Assembly: GCA_002292895.1 (NCBI GenBank)
Contig: DBCE01000167.1
Span: forward strand, 1-11,507
DNA from: Phycisphaerales bacterium UBA966
GTDB lineage: Bacteria > Planctomycetota > Phycisphaerae > Phycisphaerales > SM1A02
Length of the DNA: 11,507 nucleotides
Reading direction: 5' to 3'
Position numbers and translations under genes: made by a program. Of the stretch, positions 1-6,670 are shown in pieces (the first letter of the stretch is position 1; every line of letters begins with the position of its first letter). The notes under the pieces are model-generated. The model was not told the DNA's origin and did not search any database. It saw only the letters and a list, made by a program, of their open reading frames with translations.

Positions 1-1402
1 CCATGGCACGCGCCATCAATGCGTTGCGGCGCGATTCATCGTCTTCACGCTCAAGCCGAGCTGCCATGATCGAAGCCAAGCGGCTCACTAACGCGGATCG
101 ACCATCACCCTCCGGCTCATTATCTAGCTGGGCTGCCAGATGAGCGATGACTAGGTCCGTGCTACCGCGCGACTCCAGCCAAGCAACCGTGGCATCCGAC
201 AGTTCCTTGGGTACAGCGACATCCGGTCGCGATGGCGGCGCAACGATCAATGCAGCAATTGAACTGCCTTGCACGGGAAGCTGCGCCCACTGCCGCAGCA
301 GCACCGCAGCACGCGCCGCCAGCAGCGGCTGACTCACGGAATCACATGCAATCAAACTCGAAAGCAACACCAAACCGCGATCATGAACCGTTTGGTCTGT
401 ATCACTTGCCAGCGCAGCGCCGGTGGTAAATCGCGCCCATGGCTCAAACCATAAAGGCAGCGATCGACGCACGCGAGCCAACGTCGCAAGCGCAGCAGCG
501 CGACGCTTTGGGTCCTCGGAGCGCGCGTCGCGCATTGCTTCAAGTGCGGTGGTGGTGGCCTTTGCCGCTGAATCAATCTTAGTACTGCTTGCGGGCGTGG
601 CGGGCGCATCTGCCGCATCAGCTGCGGCGTCGGCTGGCTGATCACCCCCAGCCGCTGGTGCACCGGCGCCTGCGGAAACATCAAGAGCGGCGGCATAAGC
701 CGCTACCACTGCAGCAAGGCCTGCATCACCACGCGCATCAAAGTTTGCCAGTACGGCACGCGCGCGGATTGCTGCTGGAACATCAAACGCCCCGGGCGCT
801 AAAGCAGGCGGCACGGGCATGCGTGCATCAATGGCTCTCGACTCCGCATCCTGAATTCGTGCATCCGCACTTTCGCGCGGCGCGATCCCGGCGCGGGCAA
901 TTCGAATCGCCTCAAAGGATGCGCGTAGTGATTCTTCAGCGCGCCCGGATCGACGCAGCGCTTCCGCACACACCGCCGCAGCCGTCAGTCCATCGGCGCT
1001 CGGCGCGGCGCCATCCCATGCCCGGAACGCTCGTTGCATGGGGTCAAGTGCAAAGATCCAGTCCCCGCGCGCCACGCGCATGCGACCTCGCCAGAGCGCG
1101 TCACCGGCAGCGAGCCACTTGGCGGTCTCCTTGGGAACGTTGGCGCCCCGCACATCGCGCACATCACTCCACGCGACCGACTGCTGCTGCTCAAGGCCGC
1201 CGCGCCGAGTACGCACTTCGATTCCGCCGGGTCCCACACTCACGATGTCTCCGTCAATGGAAGGCGCACTGCCGCGGAGTTCAATGACATCAGCGCGCAG
1301 TGGCGCGTTGCCCACGCCCATGGCGATCATCGCCGCAACGGTGGGAGCAAGCGTTCTCCATCCGCTCAACGAAATCCCGAAACGTAGCCATGGTGTGCTC
1401 AC
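1..1402 (-). CDS. Exported helical repeat-like protein of unknown function, 3' end outside window (GTG start)
   Basis: An open frame without stops runs from a GTG at 1402-1400 to the left edge: 467 codons, C-terminus missing. The start is supported by a GGAG at 1416-1413 with a 10-base spacer, by a GTGA overlap with the stop of the upstream vWA gene, and by the signal peptide it creates: basic N-terminus (MSTPWLRFG), hydrophobic stretch at about residues 18-33, and likely cleavage after Ala37 (APLRA|DVIEL). Residues 38-85 look like a small beta-rich segment (GDIVSVGPGGIEV). Residues 90-190 are helical with an Ala/Arg pattern reminiscent of TPR repeats (AAAVCAEALRRSGRAEESLR). Residues 243-275 form an Ala/Pro/Asp-rich linker, and residues 285-467 are again helical. 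I do not recognise the family. The overlap implies translational coupling to the vWA protein, so a shared envelope function is likely (inference). Codon use resembles its neighbours. Confidence 0.85.
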   Translation of the reverse strand, partial: MSTPWLRFGISLSGWRTLAPTVAAMIAMGVGNAPLRADVIELRGSAPSIDGDIVSVGPGGIEVRTRRGGLEQQQSVAWSDVRDVRGANVPKETAKWLAAGDALWRGRMRVARGDWIFALDPMQRAFRAWDGAAPSADGLTAAAVCAEALRRSGRAEESLRASFEAIRIARAGIAPRESADARIQDAESRAIDARMPVPPALAPGAFDVPAAIRARAVLANFDARGDAGLAAVVAAYAAALDVSAGAGAPAAGGDQPADAAADAADAPATPASSTKIDSAAKATTTALEAMRDARSEDPKRRAAALATLARVRRSLPLWFEPWARFTTGAALASDTDQTVHDRGLVLLSSLIACDSVSQPLLAARAAVLLRQWAQLPVQGSSIAALIVAPPSRPDVAVPKELSDATVAWLESRGSTDLVIAHLAAQLDNEPEGDGRSALVSRLASIMAARLEREDDESRRNALMARAM

Positions 1403-2430
1403 GGCGGGTTGTCTCCGTTGCCGCCCTTCGGCCGCACTTGCCGGAACTCACCATCGGCCTCCTGTGCTATTTGTCGCAATTGCTGACTGCCCGACTCTTC
1501 GCCGAAGGCAATGGCATTGATAGTGACGCGCTTCCCACGCGCGTTCATCTGCCTGATCTGCGCGATCGATTCGGGCGGGATTTCACCGTCGGAAAGGAAG
1601 AAGATCACATCAGGGCGCGCGTCGAGTGCAAACACCGCGCGAAACGCTGGCGTTGGCTCGGTACCACCGGAAGGACCCACATTGTTCAACCACGTCTTCA
1701 GCTTCTTCACCATGCTTGAGCGCACGCGCTCCCAGCGATCGCTGAATGCCCACGGCTCAGAGCTGTCGTAGAACACTACATAGACAGACGCAAAGTCCGG
1801 CAGTGCCACGATCGCTTTGTAGAGCTCCTGTTTCGCTTCGCCAATGCGACCGTTGACCATTGAGCCGCTCTTGTCAACGATGAACGCAAACCGCGTGCCG
1901 CGACCGCCGACGCCAAAGAAACTCGTTCCGCCAGCGCCGCCGCCCAGTCCGCCGCCACCACCACCGCCCGCACCGCCTGCGCCGCCGCCACCGCCGAAGC
2001 CATCACCACCGCCGCCACCCGGACCAAATCCGCCGAAACCGTCCGCGCCGCCCTCGCCAAGACCAGTGCCTTCGCCGAGTGCGCCAGCCAACGGATCCTC
2101 ATTGACTGTCGGCGCCGAGGGTGCCACCGAGGATGCAATCTCTGGGCTCTGCGGCGCATCGCTACCTTGCGTTGCGGTCGACGAATCACTATCGCCTGAA
2201 TCTTCCGGCAGCACTGACAACTCAATCATCGCCTCGCCAGGACGCGGCGCACCGGCGCGCTCAATGTTGGTCACGGCCAGCCACACCAGGAGCACGCCGT
2301 GAATCGGCAGGCTGAGGGCTAACCCCAAGAGCATCCAACGCAGTCCCACCGTCCAAGCACGCGCGCCGCCCGGACGCGCCGCAGCATCCACGGGTTTACT
2401 GGCGGCAAGGATGGGCGACGGTGTGGCCAC
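1399..2430 (-). CDS. Membrane-anchored vWA-domain protein with TonB-like transmembrane helix
   Basis: The chosen GTG at 2430 gives 343 residues. Residues 32-53 form one membrane helix (WMLLGLALSLPIHGVLLVWLAV region) containing Ser40-x-x-x-His44, the spacing found in the TonB membrane helix. Residues 54-118 are acidic and Ser/Pro-rich, 119-178 form a Gly-rich linker, and about 179-335 are a von Willebrand A domain. The metal-ion site is intact: DKSGS at 186-190, Thr257 in GGTEPTP, and Asp281 in FLSDGEIP. The vWA domain is therefore predicted to lie outside the cytoplasm and bind Mg2+ or Ca2+ and a protein partner. The start is uncertain. An in-frame GTG at 2514 would add 28 residues but leave only 38 bases to the divergent pyrH; a GTG at 2349 would give a very short N-terminus. 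None has a good ribosome binding site. The gene overlaps the next minus-strand gene by GTGA. Domain identity is firm; the biological role is unknown. Confidence 0.87.
   Translation of the reverse strand: MATPSPILAASKPVDAAARPGGARAWTVGLRWMLLGLALSLPIHGVLLVWLAVTNIERAGAPRPGEAMIELSVLPEDSGDSDSSTATQGSDAPQSPEIASSVAPSAPTVNEDPLAGALGEGTGLGEGGADGFGGFGPGGGGGDGFGGGGGAGGAGGGGGGGLGGGAGGTSFFGVGGRGTRFAFIVDKSGSMVNGRIGEAKQELYKAIVALPDFASVYVVFYDSSEPWAFSDRWERVRSSMVKKLKTWLNNVGPSGGTEPTPAFRAVFALDARPDVIFFLSDGEIPPESIAQIRQMNARGKRVTINAIAFGEESGSQQLRQIAQEADGEFRQVRPKGGNGDNPP
1413..1416 (-). promoter_or_regulatory. Ribosome binding site of the coupled exported gene
   Basis: GGAG lies 10 bases before the GTG at 1402, inside the 3' end of the vWA gene. 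It supports the GTG start and translational coupling. Confidence 0.55.
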
Positions 2431-2552
2431 GGTCGCATGGTAGGTCGAAGCGGCTGCGGACCTCCCGCATTTCCCTGCCGCCGCGATGGCTGTCGGGCAT
2501 CTACCATGCGCCACCCCCGGCGCGTGTGCGCCACAATCAAACTGGAGGACGC
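2431..2552. promoter_or_regulatory. Divergent intergenic region between vWA gene and pyrH
   Basis: About 120 bases (38 if the vWA gene starts at 2514) must hold promoters for both directions. I see no convincing -35/-10 pair on either strand. A small GC-rich inverted repeat, GGCGC-GTGT-GCGCC at 2519-2532, sits 11 bases upstream of the pyrH ribosome binding site. It could be an operator half-site pair or a weak 5' leader hairpin. Confidence 0.4.
2544..2548 (+). promoter_or_regulatory. pyrH ribosome binding site deciding the GTG start
   Basis: GGAGG lies 4 bases before the GTG at 2553. No other start in this frame has such a site, and conserved UMP kinase sequence begins right after it. Confidence 0.85.
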
Positions 2553-3278
2553 GTGGCCAAGCGCTTCGAACGAGTGGTGCTGAAAGTGAGCGGCGAGAGC
2601 CTCTCGAAGCCCGGAGAACTGGGCATCGATCCTGAGGAGCTTGGTCTCCTTGCGGACGAGATCGCCGACGCGTACCGCAAGGCCAGCCCCGTGCAATTGG
2701 CAGTGGTGGTGGGTGGTGGCAACATCATCCGCGGCGCGCGACTTGCCGCCACTGGCAAGGTGGATCAGTCGACCGCCGACTACATGGGCATGCTGGGCAC
2801 CGTGATCAACGGGCTGGCACTCAAGGAAGCCCTTTCGCATGTCGGCATTGAGGCGCGCGTCATGAGCGCCATCAATCTGACCGCCGTTGCCGAGCCGTTC
2901 ATTCGCGCCCGCGCCATCCGCCACCTTGAGAAGGGGCGCGTGGTGATCTTGGTTGCTGGCACTGGCAATCCATTCTTCACGACTGACACCTGCGCCAGTC
3001 TGCGCGGCATTGAACTCGGTGCGCAAGCTGTGCTGAAGGCAACCAAGGTCGACGGCATCTACACCGCCGATCCGAAGAAGGACCCAAAGGCCACGCGTTA
3101 CGAGAAGCTGAAGTTCTCCGAAGCGGTCGAGAAGAAACTGGCTGTCATGGATCTCACCGCGCTCACCATGTGCATGGAGCATTCGCTGCCAGTGGTGGTG
3201 TTTGACTTCCGAACCAAGGGCAACATCCAACGAGTGCTTGAGGGCGATTCAAGCGTCGGCACGGTCGTTACCAACTGA
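2553..3278 (+). CDS. pyrH: UMP kinase (uridylate kinase)
   Basis: Bacterial UMP kinase phosphorylates UMP to UDP with ATP in the cytoplasm, a step of pyrimidine nucleotide synthesis. The 241-residue length matches the family. Visible family motifs are the N-terminal LKVSGESL at 10-17 (phosphate binding), GGGNIIRG at 54-61, the UMP-contacting DYMGMLGT at 76-83, AGTGNPFFTTD at 135-145, and VDGIYTADPKKDP at 166-178. The GTG start is fixed by a strong GGAGG; the frame stays open further upstream, but that extension lacks similarity to the family and would run into the divergent gene region. frr follows 39 bases downstream, the usual bacterial order. The usual upstream partners rpsB and tsf are not present here. 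The protein belongs to the amino-acid kinase fold, not the eukaryotic UMP/CMP kinase fold. Confidence 0.97.
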   Translation: MAKRFERVVLKVSGESLSKPGELGIDPEELGLLADEIADAYRKASPVQLAVVVGGGNIIRGARLAATGKVDQSTADYMGMLGTVINGLALKEALSHVGIEARVMSAINLTAVAEPFIRARAIRHLEKGRVVILVAGTGNPFFTTDTCASLRGIELGAQAVLKATKVDGIYTADPKKDPKATRYEKLKFSEAVEKKLAVMDLTALTMCMEHSLPVVVFDFRTKGNIQRVLEGDSSVGTVVTN

Positions 3279-3297
3279 AGCAGGCGCGGCTGAGCGC

Positions 3298-3314
3298 CAA
3301 TTGAAAGGCAATTG
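3298..3314 (+). repeat. CAATTG pair framing the frr ribosome binding site
   Basis: Two CAATTG copies (3298-3303 and 3309-3314) flank AAAGG (3304-3308), the likely ribosome binding site of frr, 9 bases before its ATG at 3318. Because CAATTG is self-complementary, the two copies could form a 6-bp stem with the binding site as loop. Confidence 0.5.
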
Positions 3315-3317
3315 AAC

Positions 3318-3884
3318 ATGGATATCGATACAACACTGCTTGAAGCCGAAGACCGCATGAGCACCAGCGTGGACTATTTCCAGCGCGAACTGCGTGGCAT
3401 GCGCACCGGTCGTGCCACCACCGCACTGCTCGAATACGTCAAGGTTGAGTATTACGGCTCAAGCACTGACCTGCGCGAACTTGCGGCGATCAACGTTGCG
3501 GATGCAACCACGTTGCTGGTCAAGCCGTTCGATCCAAGTTCAAAGACGGAAATTGTCAAGGCCATTGAGTCTGCAGGTATCGGCGTTCGTGCCATGGCTG
3601 AAGGTCCTGCGGTGCGTGTGAGCGTGCCAGCGCCAAGTTCTGACCGCCGTAAGCAATTGATCACCCAGGTCAAGAAAGCGTCCGAGGATTCCAAGGTGGT
3701 CATTCGCAACGAACGTCGCGATGCCAACAAGGCGATCGATGCAATGCTTGCGGATAAGAAGGCCGGCGTGACTGAAGATCAAGCCGAGGCCGCCAAGGAA
3801 AGCATGGACGAACTGACCAAGAAGTACACCAAGAAGATCGATGAGTTCTTGGAGAAGAAGATCACTGAGATCGAGGAAGTCTGA
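3318..3884 (+). CDS. frr: Ribosome recycling factor
   Basis: Ribosome recycling factor acts with EF-G to split post-termination ribosomes so that the subunits can start a new round. The protein has 188 residues, against about 185 in E. coli. The tRNA-like two-domain pattern is visible: helix 1 with MRTGRA at 28-33, then the small beta domain opening with VEYYGSSTDLREL from 43, then the long helices containing VIRNERRDANK and a Lys/Glu-rich C-terminal helix (KKYTKKIDEFLEKKI). I chose the ATG at 3318 because AAAGG lies 9 bases upstream. An in-frame TTG at 3312 would add two residues but place the site too close. It lies 39 bases after pyrH and 22 bases before nrdR, consistent with one transcript. 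Confidence 0.97.
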   Translation: MDIDTTLLEAEDRMSTSVDYFQRELRGMRTGRATTALLEYVKVEYYGSSTDLRELAAINVADATTLLVKPFDPSSKTEIVKAIESAGIGVRAMAEGPAVRVSVPAPSSDRRKQLITQVKKASEDSKVVIRNERRDANKAIDAMLADKKAGVTEDQAEAAKESMDELTKKYTKKIDEFLEKKITEIEEV

Positions 3885-3906
3885 GCAGTTCCGACTGCAA
3901 CGAATC

Positions 3907-4404
3907 ATGCACTGCCCCTACTGTGACCGTGACAAAGACAAGGTGATCGATAGCCGCCCGAGCGACTCGGGCGATGCGATCCGTCGTCGTCGCGAGTGCT
4001 TGGCATGCAGCAAGCGCTTCACCACGTATGAGCGCGTGGAGCGCACGGAGCGATTGATGGTGGTGAAGCGTGACGGAACGCGGGTGCCGTTCAATCCAGA
4101 GAACATCATGCGCGGCATCGTGGCGGCGTGCGGCAAGCGACCGGTACCAGCGACTGAGAAGGAACGCGTGATCCGCGAGGTGGAAGAAGAGATGCACCGC
4201 GAGTTTGAGCGCGAGGTGCCCAGCCGCGCGATCGGCAAGCGGGTCGCGGACAAGTTGCGCGCGGTGGACCACGTGGCGTACATCCGCTTTGCAAGCGAGT
4301 ATTACCAATTCAGCACCATGGGCGAATTCCAGCGAGAGTTGGACGATTTGGCAGACAGAACCAGCCCGGCGCCCGGTCATCCAGACCTGTTTTCAGGTCA
4401 GTGA
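3907..4404 (+). CDS. nrdR: Transcriptional repressor NrdR (ribonucleotide reductase regulator)
   Basis: NrdR represses ribonucleotide reductase operons, sensing ATP and dATP through an ATP-cone. The protein has 165 residues, slightly longer than the usual 150-160. The N-terminal zinc ribbon is intact: Cys3-x-x-Cys6 and Cys31-x-x-Cys34, with the family signature around SRPSDSGDAIRRRREC and KRFTTYER. The ATP-cone starts near LMVVKRDGTRVPFN (residues 50-63) and extends through the ASEYYQF segment near residue 135. The extra C-terminal tail (SPAPGHPDLFSGQ) is not conserved. The ATG at 3907 gives the canonical Met-His-Cys-Pro-x-Cys start; the open frame upstream overlaps frr and is unrelated. No ribonucleotide reductase gene and no recognisable NrdR box are in this window, so its targets lie elsewhere. 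The upstream ribosome binding site is weak, suggesting coupling to frr translation. Confidence 0.96.
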   Translation: MHCPYCDRDKDKVIDSRPSDSGDAIRRRRECLACSKRFTTYERVERTERLMVVKRDGTRVPFNPENIMRGIVAACGKRPVPATEKERVIREVEEEMHREFEREVPSRAIGKRVADKLRAVDHVAYIRFASEYYQFSTMGEFQRELDDLADRTSPAPGHPDLFSGQ

Positions 4405-4408
4405 CCTG
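4384..4408 (+). promoter_or_regulatory. Triple GACCTG/CAGGTC/GACCTG inverted repeat at nrdR end, upstream of thrS
   Basis: GACCTG (4384-4389), CAGGTC (4394-4399) and GACCTG (4403-4408) can form two mutually exclusive 6-bp stems: the first with loop TTTT, the second with loop AGT. The second pair is also a 15-base palindrome, CAGGTCA-G-TGACCTG at 4394-4408, suitable as a protein operator. The element spans the nrdR stop codon and ends 28 bases before the thrS ATG. A regulatory role is inference; it partly encodes the non-conserved NrdR tail. Confidence 0.35.
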
Positions 4409-4436
4409 CATCTAAATTCGGTAGCCTTTGGATCCC

Positions 4437-6515
4437 ATGCCACGGATCACGCTCCCCGACGGAACAGTCAAGGATTTCACCGCACCCGTTACCGCCGCAG
4501 AGGTTGCCGCCTCGATCGGTGCCGGTCTCGCCAAGGCCGCCATCGGCGCCAAGGTGAACGGCGAGCTGCGCGACCTCTCCACGCTCCTCACCACCGACTG
4601 TTCGCTCTCCATCGTCACGCCCAAGAAGCGCGAAGGCGGCGCCGATCCCGATGGCCTGTTCCTGGTGCGCCACAGTGCCGCGCACGTGATGGCTGAGGCC
4701 ATTCAGCGCCTCTTCCCCAATGCCAAACTTGTCTACGGTCCACCCGTTGACACCGGCTTCTATTACGACATCAGTTTCGACGGCGGACGATCCATGTCCA
4801 CCGACGACTTCGCCGCCGTTGAAGCAGAGATGGCAAAGATCGTCGCCGAGAACCGCCCCTTCACGCGCTATGAAATGCCCGCCGCTGAAGGACTCAAGAA
4901 GGTCCAGTCCGAGGGATCGAAGTACAAACTCGACAACGCTGAACGCGCCTGCGTTGCTGGCAGCGATACCCTGAGTTGGTACGCCACTGGCACACCAGGT
5001 AGCGGCTGGGAAGACCTGTGCCGCGGACCGCACGTTCCAACCACCGGAAAGATCGGTGCGTTCAAAGTCACAAGCCTCGCTTCCAGCTATTGGAAAGGCG
5101 ACGAAACCAGCGATCGCCTCACCCGCGTGTACGGAACTGCCTTCGCCACCAAGGAAGAACTGGCTGCGCACATCGCCCTGCTTGACGAAGCCAAGAAGCG
5201 CGATCACCGCGTGCTCGGCAAGCAACTGCGTCTCTTCCATATTGATGAGATGGTCGGCCAAGGGCTGATCCTGTGGACGCCCAACGGCGCCGTCATTCGC
5301 CAAGAACTGCAGACGTTCATCAGCGACGAACTACGCAAGCAGGGCTACAGCCAAGTCTTCACGCCGCACATCGGCAAGCTTGATCTGTACCGCACCAGCG
5401 GCCACTTCCCCTACTACCGCGAGAGCCAATATCCGCCGCTCGTGGAACATGATCAACTCAGCCAACTCGCCAAAGAGGGCTGCAGTTGCGGCGACCTGGT
5501 GAATCGCATGGAGAAGGGCGAGATTGACGGCTATCTGCTGAAGCCGATGAACTGCCCGCATCACATTCGCATCTTCGCAAGCAGCCCACACAGTTACCGC
5601 GACATGCCCGTGCGCCTCGCGGAATTCGGCACGGTCTATCGTTGGGAGCAGTCCGGCGAAATCGGCGGCATGACGCGCGTCCGCGGCTTCACGCAAGATG
5701 ACGCGCATCTCTTTGTGCGCGAAGACCAAGTGGCAGAAGAAGTGCTCGGCTGCCTGAGCCTGGTGAAACTCATCTTCGGCACGCTCGGTATGAATGAGTA
5801 CCGCGTGCGCGTTGGTCTGCGCGACCCAGACAGCGCCAAGTATGTGGGCGACCCCAAGAACTGGGACAAGGCCGAAGAAGCCTGCCGCGCTGCCGCAAAG
5901 ACGCTCGGCGTTCCGTTCAGCGAAGAGCCCGGCGAAGCTGCGTTCTACGGACCAAAGATTGACTTCATCGTCAAGGATGTCATCGGCCGCAGTTGGCAGC
6001 TTGGCACCGTGCAGGTGGACTACAACTTGCCGATCCGCTTCGATCTCTCCTACAACGGCGCGGACAATCAACAGCATCGCCCGGTGATGATCCACCGCGC
6101 ACCGTTCGGAAGTATGGAACGATTCGTCGGTTGCTTGATCGAACACTTCGCCGGCGCGTTCCCGCTCTGGCTTGCACCGGAACAAGTCCGCGTGCTGCCG
6201 ATCAGTGAGAAGAGCAACGATTACGCGCGCGAGTTGTACAACGCCCTGCGCGCCGCCGGCCTGCGCGTCACGATCGATGATGGCAACGACCGCGTCCAAG
6301 GCAAGATCAAGGACGCCAGCGACATGAAGGTGCCCTACTGCGCCGTGGTCGGCCCGCGCGACGCCGAAGGCCGCAAGGTCAGCGTCCGCGCGTTCGGCAC
6401 GGAAGCCAACTTGGGCGAGATCGGTTTCGATGCGTTCGTTGACGGCCTGGTGCGCGAGTACCGCACCCGCGGCGCAGAGACGGTCAAGGGGGGGATGGGC
6501 GCGCCGGCGAAGTGA
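4437..6515 (+). CDS. thrS: Threonine--tRNA ligase
   Basis: Threonyl-tRNA synthetase charges tRNA-Thr and edits mischarged Ser-tRNA-Thr. The 692 residues exceed the usual 640 or so. Order: TGS domain (1-61); editing domain with HxxxH at His79/His83 and Cys195-Arg-Gly-Pro-His199; class II catalytic core from about 262, with motif 2 around RLAEFGTVYRWEQSG (393-407) and motif 3 around MIHRAPFGSMERF (551-563); anticodon-binding domain from about 580. The three zinc ligands of the active site are present: Cys373 (MNCPHH), His424 (DDAHLF) and His553. Extra length comes partly from an insertion at about 331-365, before MNCPHH, which contains Cys349-Ser-Cys351. The ATG at 4437 gives the usual start; a TTG nine bases earlier is possible. 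The C-terminal end (from about 680) is non-conserved and includes a run of seven G bases at 6488-6494. It lies 32 bases after nrdR. Confidence 0.97.
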   Translation: MPRITLPDGTVKDFTAPVTAAEVAASIGAGLAKAAIGAKVNGELRDLSTLLTTDCSLSIVTPKKREGGADPDGLFLVRHSAAHVMAEAIQRLFPNAKLVYGPPVDTGFYYDISFDGGRSMSTDDFAAVEAEMAKIVAENRPFTRYEMPAAEGLKKVQSEGSKYKLDNAERACVAGSDTLSWYATGTPGSGWEDLCRGPHVPTTGKIGAFKVTSLASSYWKGDETSDRLTRVYGTAFATKEELAAHIALLDEAKKRDHRVLGKQLRLFHIDEMVGQGLILWTPNGAVIRQELQTFISDELRKQGYSQVFTPHIGKLDLYRTSGHFPYYRESQYPPLVEHDQLSQLAKEGCSCGDLVNRMEKGEIDGYLLKPMNCPHHIRIFASSPHSYRDMPVRLAEFGTVYRWEQSGEIGGMTRVRGFTQDDAHLFVREDQVAEEVLGCLSLVKLIFGTLGMNEYRVRVGLRDPDSAKYVGDPKNWDKAEEACRAAAKTLGVPFSEEPGEAAFYGPKIDFIVKDVIGRSWQLGTVQVDYNLPIRFDLSYNGADNQQHRPVMIHRAPFGSMERFVGCLIEHFAGAFPLWLAPEQVRVLPISEKSNDYARELYNALRAAGLRVTIDDGNDRVQGKIKDASDMKVPYCAVVGPRDAEGRKVSVRAFGTEANLGEIGFDAFVDGLVREYRTRGAETVKGGMGAPAK

Positions 6516-6538
6516 GCGGCGGGGGCGGCGGGGGCGGG
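6488..6538 (+). other. G-rich tract with G-quadruplex potential at the thrS 3' end
   Basis: The sense strand carries G7 (6488-6494), GGG (6497-6499), G5 (6521-6525), G5 (6530-6534) and GGG (6536-6538), spanning the thrS stop codon (6513-6515). It meets the base requirement for a quadruplex in the mRNA or coding strand, although the loop between the two clusters is long. It may be only a GC-biased drift region. Confidence 0.35.
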
Positions 6539-6670
6539 TTGCCGCACGTAGATAAGTTGAGTTTCCCCGTTTTTGTTGCCTTCATATGGACGCCCATCGC
6601 GTACACCAAGGATCGGCGCGCGCGTGCACCATCGAGGTCGCACGGCACCGCCTCTTCCGGAGACGCTCAC
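6516..6670 (+). promoter_or_regulatory. thrS to propeller-gene intergenic region, probable promoter
   Basis: This 155-base gap is long compared with those in the upstream cluster and changes from G-rich to an AT-richer patch at 6550-6590 (TTGAGT at 6557-6562, TTCATATG at 6581-6588). The spacing between these is 18-20 bases and the match to a sigma-70 promoter is poor, so only a promoter region, not an exact site, is proposed. No hairpin with a T-run follows thrS. Confidence 0.3.
6659..6662 (+). promoter_or_regulatory. Ribosome binding site deciding the propeller-gene start
   Basis: GGAG lies 8 bases before the ATG at 6671, and a signal peptide follows. This selects 6671 over the longer open frame that reaches back to the thrS stop. 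Confidence 0.7.

Noticed and set aside
589..1287. 232-codon plus-strand open frame at the left end
   Set aside because: The peptide is Arg/His/Pro-rich noise. The minus strand here reads without stops as an exported protein with signal peptide and coupled start.
1844..2302. Proline-rich open frame on the plus strand opposite the vWA gene
   Set aside because: It is the antisense image of the Gly-rich linker (GGC/GGT read as Pro codons). The minus frame has a vWA domain, so the plus frame is a shadow.
2319..3230. 303-codon open frame on the minus strand opposite pyrH
   Set aside because: Long antisense frames arise from codon bias in GC-rich genes. It has no domain character and covers a certain pyrH.
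4398..6299. Two long minus-strand open frames (about 300 codons each) opposite thrS
   Set aside because: They mirror a conserved enzyme with all catalytic residues; no independent start signal or family motif is seen.
6557..6588. Possible sigma-70 promoter (TTGAGT ... TTCATA) before the propeller gene
   Set aside because: Spacing and -10 match are poor, so only a probable promoter region was reported.
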